Origin: Geobacter sp. UBA5735
GTDB lineage: Bacteria; Desulfobacterota; Desulfuromonadia; Geobacterales; Geobacteraceae
Assembly (NCBI GenBank): GCA_002419385.1
Contig: DIFZ01000050.1
Location: 1-64,000, forward strand
Direction: 5' to 3'
Length of the DNA: 64,000 nucleotides
Shown here: positions 15,981 through 23,592 of the stretch, piece by piece
Layout of the letters: every line of letters starts with the position of its first letter
How positions within the stretch are numbered: the stretch's first letter is position 1
Program-made: the position numbers and the translations under genes
The notes under the pieces: generated by a model
What the model was told of the DNA's origin: nothing
What the model saw: the letters and a program-made list of their open reading frames with translations, nothing else
Database searches by the model: none

Positions 15981-16997
15981 ATGTCGAACCTCACCAGAAT
16001 CGCTCTCAGGTCTTTCCTGCTCAGCCTTACATTGCTGCTGCTGCAAAGCGGTGTGCTCTCTGCCGCCGAAAAGAAGTCCAAGCAGGCAAAGCCGACTACG
16101 GCCGCGAGCGCCTCTACCCCGGTTGCCAAAGTCAACGGGACAGTCATCACCCGCAGTGAACTGGACAGGGCCGTCAAGATCATGCTCGCACAGAACCGTC
16201 AGACCCAGCCACTTACCGATGAGCAGAAGAAATCCCTGGAAAATGCCCTGACAAACCAGCTCATTTCGGCTGAACTGCTCTACCAGGCAGGAAAGAAATA
16301 CGAGATCAAGGATGTGGACAAACAGATCGAGAACCTCGTTGCCCAGAGAAAAGCGAAATTCCCGTCCCCGGAGGAGTTCCAGAAGTGGTCCAAGGAAAAC
16401 GGCCTGACCGACAAGGACCTGAAGGAATTTGCCCGCAAGGAGATCTACATCAACAACCTGGTTGAAAAGGATATCGTCCCGAAGGCAACCGTGACCGAGG
16501 CAGAAGCCAAGAAGTTCTACGACGAGAACCCTGACAAGTTCAAGAACCCGGAAACCGTCAAGGCCAGCCACATCCTGGTGGGTACAAAAGAAAACGCCTC
16601 TGCCGCCGACAAGGCAAAGGCAAAGGATAAAGCCGAAGCCCTGCTCAAGAGGGTCAAGGCCGGCGAGGATTTTGCCGAGGTCGCCAAGAAGGAATCCTCC
16701 TGCCCCAGTGCTGCGCAGGGGGGCGACCTGGGATATTTCGGCAAGGGCCAGATGGTGCCGGAGTTCGAAAACGCCGCTTTCGGCCTGAAGCCGGGCGAAG
16801 TAAGCGGCATCGTGGAAACCAAATTCGGCTATCACATCATCAAGCTCGTGGAAAAGAAGCCGGCAGGCACCGTGACGTTTGCCGAGTCGCAGCAGATGAT
16901 CAGCGAGTATCTCAAGACCACCAAAATCCAGACTGAAATAGGTGCGCTCGTCGAGAAGCTCCGCAAAGACGCGAAGATCGAAACCATGAAGCTGTAA
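15981..16997 (+). CDS. Periplasmic peptidyl-prolyl isomerase, parvulin/SurA-PrsA type
   Basis: 338 residues from ATG 15981 with AAAGGAG upstream. A signal peptide (cleavage near ...GVLSAAEKK) sends it out of the cytoplasm. A SurA-like N-terminal helical domain (VAKVNGTVITRSELDRAV, about 45-170) precedes one parvulin domain (about 190-290: ASHILVGTKE, GGDLGYFGKGQMVPEFENAA, FGYHIIKL). Such proteins help fold exported proteins by cis-trans prolyl isomerisation. It is followed at once by a terminator and is monocistronic. Confidence 0.93.
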   Translation: MSNLTRIALRSFLLSLTLLLLQSGVLSAAEKKSKQAKPTTAASASTPVAKVNGTVITRSELDRAVKIMLAQNRQTQPLTDEQKKSLENALTNQLISAELLYQAGKKYEIKDVDKQIENLVAQRKAKFPSPEEFQKWSKENGLTDKDLKEFARKEIYINNLVEKDIVPKATVTEAEAKKFYDENPDKFKNPETVKASHILVGTKENASAADKAKAKDKAEALLKRVKAGEDFAEVAKKESSCPSAAQGGDLGYFGKGQMVPEFENAAFGLKPGEVSGIVETKFGYHIIKLVEKKPAGTVTFAESQQMISEYLKTTKIQTEIGALVEKLRKDAKIETMKL

Positions 16998-17020
16998 TAC
17001 CAGGTTCATGGTTTGGTGGC

Positions 17021-17054
17021 GGAAAGGGCATCCACAGGGGTGCCCTTTCCTTTT
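17021..17054 (+). terminator. Terminator after the parvulin gene
   Basis: GGAAAGGGCA (17021-17030) pairs perfectly with TGCCCTTTCC (17041-17050), followed by TTTT. It abuts the 3' end of the convergent stomatin gene and may serve both. Confidence 0.8.
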
Positions 17055-17826
17055 ATGAGCTTTTCTTCTCCAGAAACATCTTCAGCAGGTCTATGGGCAC
17101 GGGGAATATGGTGGTTGAATTCTTCTCAGCCGCGATCTCGGTCAGTGTCTGCAGAAACCTCAATTGCAAGGACATGGGCTCTCTGGCCAGCACACCGGCT
17201 GCCATGGCCAGTTTTTCCGAAGCCTGCAGCTCACCTTCGGCATGGATCACCTTCGCGCGCCGCTCCCGCTCAGCCTCGGCCTGCCTGGCGATCGCCCGCA
17301 TCATCTCCTGGGGGAGGTCGATGTTTTTCACCTCCACGTTGGATACTTTCACCCCCCATGGCCCCGTATGTCGGTCGAGTATTTCCTGCAGTTCACGGTT
17401 TATTTTCTCCCGGTTGGCCAGCAACTCGTCCAACTCGACCTGGCCGAGGACGCTCCGCAGGGTGGTCTGGGACAACTGGCTCGTGGCATAAAGATAATTC
17501 TCCACCTCGATGATCGCCTTTTCAGGTTCCATGACACGGAAGTAGATCACTGCGGAAACCTTGATGGTGACATTGTCATGGGTTATGACGTCCTGAGGGG
17601 GAACATCGAAGACCACCGTGCGCAGGGATACCCGCACGAGGCGGTCAACGCCGGGAATGATGAAGAACAGCCCGGGCCCTCGTGTCCCGGCATACCGTCC
17701 GAGCCTGAAGAGGACGCCACGCTCGTATTCGGGAAGTATCCTGACAGCACTTGCCGCAACCATAAGAAATACAACGGTCACAAATATCATCGGAACATAG
17801 GTAATATAGCCATACATTGAATTCAT
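17053..17826 (-). CDS. Stomatin/slipin-type SPFH membrane protein
   Basis: 257 residues from ATG 17826 with GGAGGAG four bases upstream. One N-terminal hydrophobic segment (about 6-27) is followed by the SPFH/band-7 domain (EYERGVLFRLGRYAG, GLFFIIPGVDRLVRVSLR) and a helical region (about 175-220, QAEAERERRAKVIHAEGE) that drives oligomerisation. Prokaryotic stomatins are usually encoded with an NfeD partner, as here: the nfeD frame ends 22 bases upstream. The pair is thought to act in membrane microdomain or protein quality-control functions. Confidence 0.95.
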   Translation of the reverse strand: MNSMYGYITYVPMIFVTVVFLMVAASAVRILPEYERGVLFRLGRYAGTRGPGLFFIIPGVDRLVRVSLRTVVFDVPPQDVITHDNVTIKVSAVIYFRVMEPEKAIIEVENYLYATSQLSQTTLRSVLGQVELDELLANREKINRELQEILDRHTGPWGVKVSNVEVKNIDLPQEMMRAIARQAEAERERRAKVIHAEGELQASEKLAMAAGVLAREPMSLQLRFLQTLTEIAAEKNSTTIFPVPIDLLKMFLEKKSS

Positions 17827-17848
17827 CGGACTCCTCCTTTTCGCAGCA

Positions 17849-18247
17849 TCACATCTTTTTGACTTTCAGGCACATACCCTCTACCCTGATTACCACGATT
17901 TTCTCTCCCAGTACTATTCTCTCATCGCTCCAGGCATCCCAATACTCTCCCCGGACAAATACTTTGCCGCTGTCGCAGATATCCGAATCAGCGACACCTT
18001 TTTCTCCCACCAACCCCTCCTTTCCTGACGCAGGCATCTTTCTGTGTACGATGACGACTTTTCTGACTACGAACACCACGAATGCCGCAAGTATCAACGT
18101 AGTGGTTAGAATGAGTCCTCCATGGATCCGGAAAAAAGTTTCGCCAGAATCTGTCAGCAGGAGGGAACCGAAATCCAGAGACACTATCCCGCCAATTCCA
18201 TGGGAAACTGTTTTGATCTCCGCTATGGAAAGTACCAGTGAAAGCAC
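17849..18247 (-). CDS. NfeD-family protein reduced to its C-terminal half
   Basis: 132 residues from GTG 18247, which has AGGAGGAGG six bases upstream. It begins where the central membrane region of long NfeD proteins lies (LSIAEIKTVSHGIGGIVSL, then a second span about 45-63) and ends with the OB-fold domain (GLVGEKGVADSD, GKVFVRGEYWDAWS, VVIRVEGMCLKV). The ClpP-like serine protease part of about 250 residues is missing, and the divergent regulator gene begins 116 bases away, leaving no room for it. An Asp inside a membrane span (SLDFGSLLL) hints at decay. It is either a minimal partner of the stomatin or a pseudogene; the good ribosome site favours translation. Confidence 0.65.
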   Translation of the reverse strand: MLSLVLSIAEIKTVSHGIGGIVSLDFGSLLLTDSGETFFRIHGGLILTTTLILAAFVVFVVRKVVIVHRKMPASGKEGLVGEKGVADSDICDSGKVFVRGEYWDAWSDERIVLGEKIVVIRVEGMCLKVKKM

Positions 18248-18363
18248 TATCAACCTCCTCCTCCCTTCTAACCATCGCTCGGAACGGCAATCCTCGAACT
18301 GCGCTCTTGCAAGGCGCCTCCAATTAATGGTATGTATCAAGGCATCCTTTCTGCGAGGCCATC

Positions 18364-19731
18364 ATGAAAGAACGGGCGAAAATTCTCCTCATTGAAGATG
18401 AAACCATCAGCAGGGACTCCCTGACCCGGCTCCTCAAAATGTCCGGCTATGCGGTGAAGGGAGTGGCTTCCGGCAAATCAGGGCTTTCATTTCTCGACCA
18501 CGAACCGTTCGATATCATTATAACCGACCTTTTGCTTCCCGACATCAACGGCATAGAAATCCTGAAACAGGCAAAGGATGTCTGCCCGTCGACAGAGGTA
18601 ATCCTCATCACCGGCCACGCATCGGCGGAAACCGCGGTTCGGGCAATGAAAGAGGGCGCCTTCGATTACATCACCAAACCGCTGAACTTCGACGAGCTCT
18701 CCATTCTCATCGTAAACGCGCTGCAAAAACGCCAGTTGCTTTCGGAAAACGTGTACCTCAAACAGCAGCTGCACAACAAGTATGACTTTGCCAACATAAT
18801 CGGCTCCTCCCCTCCCATGCAGCAGCTTTTCGCCCGTATGAAGAAAATAGCCGGCACCGATTCAACCGTGCTGGTCCTCGGCGAATCAGGGACCGGCAAG
18901 GAACTCGTGGCACGAGCGATACACTTCAACAGTCACCGCAAGGACAAGCCGTTCATTCCGGTAAATTGCGCCGCCATTCCCGAAAGCCTTCTTGAGGGGG
19001 AGCTGTTCGGCCATATGAAAGGCTCGTTTACGGGCGCCATACGCGACAAGATCGGCAAATTTGAAGCAGCCAACGGCGGAACCATATTCCTCGATGAAAT
19101 CGGCACGATGCCCATGCATCTCCAGACGAAACTGCTGCGAGTGCTTCAGGAACAGGAAATAGAGCGGATCGGCTCAACACGGACCGTCAAGCTCGATGTG
19201 CGTGTCATCTCCGCCACCAATCTCAATCTCGAAGCAGAGGTCAGGAAAAACAGCTTCAGGGAAGACCTGTACTACCGCCTCAATGTCATACCGGTTGTTC
19301 TCCCTCCCCTGCGCGAAAGGAAGGAAGACATCCTGCCGCTCATCAGGCATTTCCTGGAAAAAAACTGCACCGAGATGAAGCGGCCCAGAATGACCATCTC
19401 CAACGAGGCGCTGCACATGCTGGAATCCTACTCCTGGCCGGGCAATGTCAGGGAACTGGAAAACATGGTCGAGCGGATCGTCGCCCTCTCGGAAGACGAC
19501 CGCATCATGCTCGAAGACATACCGTCAAGCATCTGTGACAAGGTCCTGACCACGGTGACCGAACAGGGTGTGGACCTGGTGAAAACAGTGAACGAGATTG
19601 AACGGAAAATGATCTGTGATGCCCTGAGTCTCACAAAGGGCGTCAAAGCCAAGGCGGCGGCCATGCTTGGACTCAACCGCACGACGCTGGTGGAAAAAAT
19701 GCGCAGATTGGGAATCGACTGGCAGCAATGA
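18364..19731 (+). CDS. Sigma-54-dependent response regulator, NtrC family
   Basis: 455 residues: receiver domain (1-120; Asp55 in IITDLLLPD, acidic pair Glu11/Asp12), AAA+ sigma-54 interaction domain (about 145-375; Walker A GESGTGKE, Walker B GTIFLDEIG) and a Fis-type helix-turn-helix at the end (AAAMLGLNRTTLVEKMRRLG). The sigma-54 contact loop reads GSFTGA instead of the usual GAFTGA, preceded by GHMK rather than GHEK. No histidine kinase is adjacent, so the partner and target promoters are unknown. No sigma-54 promoter was seen in the window. Confidence 0.95.
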   Translation: MKERAKILLIEDETISRDSLTRLLKMSGYAVKGVASGKSGLSFLDHEPFDIIITDLLLPDINGIEILKQAKDVCPSTEVILITGHASAETAVRAMKEGAFDYITKPLNFDELSILIVNALQKRQLLSENVYLKQQLHNKYDFANIIGSSPPMQQLFARMKKIAGTDSTVLVLGESGTGKELVARAIHFNSHRKDKPFIPVNCAAIPESLLEGELFGHMKGSFTGAIRDKIGKFEAANGGTIFLDEIGTMPMHLQTKLLRVLQEQEIERIGSTRTVKLDVRVISATNLNLEAEVRKNSFREDLYYRLNVIPVVLPPLRERKEDILPLIRHFLEKNCTEMKRPRMTISNEALHMLESYSWPGNVRELENMVERIVALSEDDRIMLEDIPSSICDKVLTTVTEQGVDLVKTVNEIERKMICDALSLTKGVKAKAAAMLGLNRTTLVEKMRRLGIDWQQ

Positions 19732-19795
19732 CAGCGCTTTCTTCTTACTCACCGTACCGTTCCTCCGGATTCAGGACGGGGAAACGGCAGGCAGA

Positions 19796-20272
19796 ATGAG
19801 ACAAACCATGAAGATAGCCGTACTATCCGACACTCACGGCAATTACCCCGGAGCCGTGCAGGCACTTTCGCGTTATTCAGATCTGTCGGCACTCATTCAC
19901 CTTGGAGACAATCACGACGATGCGTTCTGTATCGGAATTGCGCTCGGCCTGCCCGTCATCGGCGTTTCAGGAAACTGCGACCCCCGAGGCGCCGCGCCGA
20001 GGGAACTGACCCGGACCATCGGGGATGTCAGGTTCCTCATGACCCACGGCGACCTTTTCCACGTGAAATCAGGCCTCGAGCGGCTGATCCGCCGTGCTGA
20101 ACACGCCGATGTGCACGCCGTCCTCTTTGGCCACACCCATGTTGCATCGATAACGAAACTCAACGGCATCATCCTGATCAACCCTGGATGCATGAAAACC
20201 GGAGAAGGTCCCGGGACGCACGCCATTCTTTCCGTAACAAACGGTACGGTTGCAGCGGAGATCATCGAATAG
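19796..20272 (+). CDS. YfcE/MJ0936-type metallophosphoesterase
   Basis: 158 residues from ATG 19796; ATG 19808 is an alternative and ribosome sites are weak at both. The calcineurin-like metal motifs are all present: SDTHGN, LGDN, GNCD, THGD and GHTH. Members hydrolyse phosphodiesters; the natural substrate is unknown. The protein is soluble. It follows the response regulator by 64 bases in the same direction. Confidence 0.9.
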   Translation: MRQTMKIAVLSDTHGNYPGAVQALSRYSDLSALIHLGDNHDDAFCIGIALGLPVIGVSGNCDPRGAAPRELTRTIGDVRFLMTHGDLFHVKSGLERLIRRAEHADVHAVLFGHTHVASITKLNGIILINPGCMKTGEGPGTHAILSVTNGTVAAEIIE

Positions 20273-20433
20273 CACCTGATGCATTTCACCTTTGTCCCGT
20301 CAAAAAAATCACGTTGCACAATTCTGTCTCTTGGTACCGGCAGTGAGCAACAGAGAGCCGCCTTCAGCTGCAGTTCCTGATAAACAGGAATGCCCGTCCG
20401 GGGTACGCCGGAAAATCACCTCTTCAAGGAGGC

Positions 20434-21696
20434 ATGATGGATCAGAAGAAACGCACCTTGCGCAACAACAAGGCACTGGCTTTGGCCATGATGGTATGTG
20501 CCGGAATCCTGTTCGTGATTGCACGTCTGCAGCAGGAACACGGCGTCTGGCAATGGGTCGGCGCTTTTTCCGAAGCCGCCATGATCGGCGCACTTGCGGA
20601 CTGGTTCGCAGTGGTTGCGCTGTTCAGGCACCCGCTCGGGATCCCCATCCCCCATACCGCCATAATTCCCGGCAAGAAAGATGCAATAGCAGAAAGCCTG
20701 GCGGAGTTCATACAGGACAAGTTTCTCGCCACGGAAGCGCTGGTATCGAAAGTACGGAAGTTGAACCCAGCAGAGCACCTGACATCCTATCTGATCTCGG
20801 GCAAAAACGCTGCGGGACTGGCAAAGGGAATCACCCGGGTTATTTCCGACTCCCTTGATTTCATCGATGATGAACGGGTCAAAACCATCATGCTTGCAGC
20901 AATCAACAACCGGATCGGCAAGATCGACCTCCCCTCATCCCTGGGAACGATCCTTGACGTCCTGAGAACGGACAACCGTCACCAGGCAGTTCTTGACGAA
21001 ATTCTCAGCAAGGTCGCCGCGTGGCTTGCCCTTCCCGAGTCCCACGGCAAAATATCCCGAGCCATCGAGAACTGGTGTAGCAGCGAATATCCTCTGCTGG
21101 TCAAGTTCATACCGAACCGTGAGCAGTTCGCCAAAGGGGCGGCAGAGAAGATCGCCGGGAAAATCAACTCGTTCATCCAGTCAGTCAACGCCGATTCCGG
21201 CCACGAATTGAGACAGCACTTCGACAACGCAGTGAGCGACTTCTCCGCACGGCTCAGGAATGACGGCGAATTGAGGGACAGCGTGGAAGCCATGAAGCAG
21301 AACCTGATGAACAATCTGCAGCTTTCAGATTACATCAGGAATCTCTGCGCAGATCTTGAAGCATGGGTGCGCAACGATCTGGAGCTGCCGCAGTCGCGGA
21401 TCCGGGAGCATCTTGCTGCGGCAGCGGTAGGTCTGGGGAACACCCTTGCCAAAAGCGGGGATCTGAAGGACTCCATCAATCAGCATCTGGAAATGGTTAT
21501 CAGAAAGTATGCCGATGATTTGAGGACGGGTTTCTCAAAACATGTTTCCGGCACCATCAAGCAGTGGGAAGATGATGACTTCGTCGGAGAGATTGAGTTG
21601 AGTATCGGTTCCGACCTCCAGTTCATCAGGATGAACGGAACCCTCGTTGGGGGACTTATCGGGCTGTTGCTCCATGCGGTTTCGTTGCAGCTTTGA
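20434..21696 (+). CDS. DUF445-family membrane protein (YjiN-like)
   Basis: 420 residues. AGGAGG at 20427-20432 lies just before two successive ATGs (20434 and 20437), the second being better spaced. A hydrophobic segment near residues 16-33 and another at the C-terminus (GTLVGGLIGLLLHAVSL) flank a long helical region. The signature FSEAAMIGALADWFAVVALFRHP is diagnostic for DUF445. The topology suggests both ends in the inner membrane with a large helical body on one side. No biochemical role is established. Confidence 0.88.
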   Translation: MMDQKKRTLRNNKALALAMMVCAGILFVIARLQQEHGVWQWVGAFSEAAMIGALADWFAVVALFRHPLGIPIPHTAIIPGKKDAIAESLAEFIQDKFLATEALVSKVRKLNPAEHLTSYLISGKNAAGLAKGITRVISDSLDFIDDERVKTIMLAAINNRIGKIDLPSSLGTILDVLRTDNRHQAVLDEILSKVAAWLALPESHGKISRAIENWCSSEYPLLVKFIPNREQFAKGAAEKIAGKINSFIQSVNADSGHELRQHFDNAVSDFSARLRNDGELRDSVEAMKQNLMNNLQLSDYIRNLCADLEAWVRNDLELPQSRIREHLAAAAVGLGNTLAKSGDLKDSINQHLEMVIRKYADDLRTGFSKHVSGTIKQWEDDDFVGEIELSIGSDLQFIRMNGTLVGGLIGLLLHAVSLQL

Positions 21697-22036
21697 TGAA
21701 TGGAACGGTGCGGCGCCGGCCAGATCACCGGACAGGGCAACTTTTCCGCTTTACACTTGGTTTCCATCCGGAAAGGGTGCTTTTGATTCGGCCTTTGGCC
21801 TCACCCTGACGCGCAGCCTTAGCTGTCAACTTTTGCGGGCAAAAGTTTTTTGCCAGGACGACAACCAGCTCTGCTGGTTGGACCGCGAAGGCGTCCCCAT
21901 AGGGGATCGTCCAATAGGCCGAGACAAAAATCCCCTCTTTCCGATCTGAAAACTGCATTCGTGCCTATCCGGAGTTTCCAGATGGGCACGAATTTGAACG
22001 CACGGTCCAATCAGAACAGCACGGGAACGACATTTT
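21697..22036. other. Gene-free region with several hairpins
   Basis: 340 bases without a gene. Besides the terminator at 21828-21851 it holds CAACCAGC-tct-GCTGGTTG (21862-21880), CCCC-ata-GGGG (21895-21905) and a 37-base imperfect inverted repeat with 9-bp perfect outer arms ATTCGTGCC/GGCACGAAT (21957-21993). The last lies 43 bases before the next ATG. Confidence 0.55.
21828..21851 (+). terminator. Intrinsic terminator downstream of DUF445 gene
   Basis: AACTTTTG (21828-21835), loop CGGG, CAAAAGTT (21840-21847), then further T to 21851. Confidence 0.75.
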
Positions 22037-22489
22037 ATGAATACCGAAACATTGCTGGAAGAATTATTCCATGCAAAAATTCCAATCACCGGTGACATGC
22101 AGATCAGCATTGCCAGGTATGACGGGAAGACGCTCGTCCTCGAAGCGCCGCTGGAGCCGAACATCAACGACAAGGGTACCGCTTTCGGCGGCAGCCTGTT
22201 CTCTCTGCTGGTACTTTCAGGATGGGGGCTGCTTCATCTCAAACTCAGAGAGGCTGGTGTCAACGCAGACCTCATGATCCACAAAAGCTCGGCAACATAC
22301 ACACTTCCGGTGACGGATAGGATTCGTGCCCGATGTGAACTGCCCGACACGCCGGAACACGAACGTTTCATCCACGATGTTCAATCCAGGGGGCGCGGCA
22401 CAATCAAATTGACCGCCTGCATAATGATCGGCACGAGGACTGCCGTCGAATTTATGGGGACCTATGTTGCAAAAACAACTTCAGGTTAA
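22037..22489 (+). CDS. Hotdog thioesterase, YiiD C-terminal type
   Basis: 150 residues from ATG 22037. The block NINDKGTAFGGSLFSLLVLSGWGLL matches the putative thioesterase domain found at the C-terminus of YiiD. The following strands (DLMIHKSSATYTLPVTDRI and GTIKLTACIMI) complete a hotdog fold. Catalysis on acyl thioesters is inferred from the fold only. Its end overlaps the 3' end of rnc on the other strand by 9 bases, with both genes converging. Confidence 0.82.
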   Translation: MNTETLLEELFHAKIPITGDMQISIARYDGKTLVLEAPLEPNINDKGTAFGGSLFSLLVLSGWGLLHLKLREAGVNADLMIHKSSATYTLPVTDRIRARCELPDTPEHERFIHDVQSRGRGTIKLTACIMIGTRTAVEFMGTYVAKTTSG

Positions 22490-23233
22490 TCGACGCTGCT
22501 CCTCCTGCAACAGGGAAAGTCCTTCCCGCGCCGCACACTGTTCCGCTTCCTTTCTGGTTTTACCGATACCCCTGCCAAAACAATCGTCACCCACAATGAC
22601 AGTCACCTTAAACATGAGATCATGGTCCGGACCGCTCACATCATCTACCAGGTAGCAGGGAGGGCTGCAGCCCATGGCATGGGAAAGCTCCTGGAGCTTC
22701 GTCTTGTAGTCCCTTCCGTCATCCCGCAGCTCATGCGCATCCAGCAGCGGACCGAAGTATCGCTCAATGAACTTTTCCACACTGGCAACCCCCCCGTCGA
22801 GATACACCGCCGCTGCCAACGCTTCGAATGAATTGGCAAGCACCGATTTCTTGGAACGACCGCCGGTCTTCTCTTCACCTGAACCCAGGAACAGGCACCT
22901 TCCCAACCCGATGCCTTCTGCCAGGGATGCAAGCGTTTCCGTACCCACAACCGATGCCCTGATGCGAGAAAGCAGCCCCTCATCACTTTCGGGAAAAAGG
23001 TTGAGCAGCATCTTGCTGATTGCAAACCCCACAACCGCATCTCCGAAAAACTCCAACCGCTCGTTGTCCCGTATCTCTGCCCGACTTCTCTGGGAGGCAT
23101 AGGAACGGTGGGTCAGCGCCTCGAAGAGAAGCCGGCGATTCCTGAAACGATAGCCGATCATCGTCTCAAGCTGGGGCAACAGGGCGTTTCTGTTCAATTT
23201 GCCATGCATTTGCTTCTTTCCGTCTTTGTGCAT
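22481..23233 (-). CDS. rnc: Ribonuclease III
   Basis: 250 residues from ATG 23233, chosen for AAAGG seven bases upstream; ATG 23209 is also possible. The endonuclease domain carries the signature NERLEFFGDA (57-66) with the catalytic acidic residues, and a C-terminal double-stranded RNA-binding domain follows (DYKTKLQELSHAMG, GKTRKEAEQCAAREGLSLL). It processes rRNA precursors and double-stranded RNA. It lies alone between convergent and tRNA genes, without the common era or lepB neighbour. Confidence 0.96.
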   Translation of the reverse strand: MHKDGKKQMHGKLNRNALLPQLETMIGYRFRNRRLLFEALTHRSYASQRSRAEIRDNERLEFFGDAVVGFAISKMLLNLFPESDEGLLSRIRASVVGTETLASLAEGIGLGRCLFLGSGEEKTGGRSKKSVLANSFEALAAAVYLDGGVASVEKFIERYFGPLLDAHELRDDGRDYKTKLQELSHAMGCSPPCYLVDDVSGPDHDLMFKVTVIVGDDCFGRGIGKTRKEAEQCAAREGLSLLQEEQRRLT

Positions 23234-23430
23234 GCCAGGACCTTTATCACAAATTTCGACACATTGTTTCCACTGTGACAAAAAAACCTCACGCACAAGC
23301 TCATGTACGTGGCTGTCTTGATGATACCTGTTCAAAACTATAGTTGTTCGACACTCGTTCTGGCGCCGGCATGTCAAACAGGGTGTATCGGATCACCTGC
23401 AGATTCAACCATGAGATTATGCCTGGATAC

Positions 23431-23462
23431 AGAAAAGGGACCAGACTGAAAGCCTGGTCCCT
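23431..23462 (-). terminator. Terminator after tRNA-Gly
   Basis: AGGGACCAG and CTGGTCCCT pair (23436-23462) around a 9-base loop; on the minus strand TTTTCT follows. Confidence 0.8.
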
Positions 23463-23471
23463 GAGTTATTA

Positions 23472-23546
<75 letters not shown>

Positions 23547-23563
23547 TCATCGAGAGCTTTTGA

Positions 23564-23592
23564 GTTATACCAAAGTGCGCTTCCGGAGTCAA
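23564..23592 (-). promoter_or_regulatory. Promoter of tRNA-Gly overlapping acnB stop codon
   Basis: Minus-strand TTGACT (23587-23592), 17-base spacer, TATAAC (23564-23569), 17 bases before the tRNA. The -35 includes the TGA stop of acnB. Confidence 0.75.
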
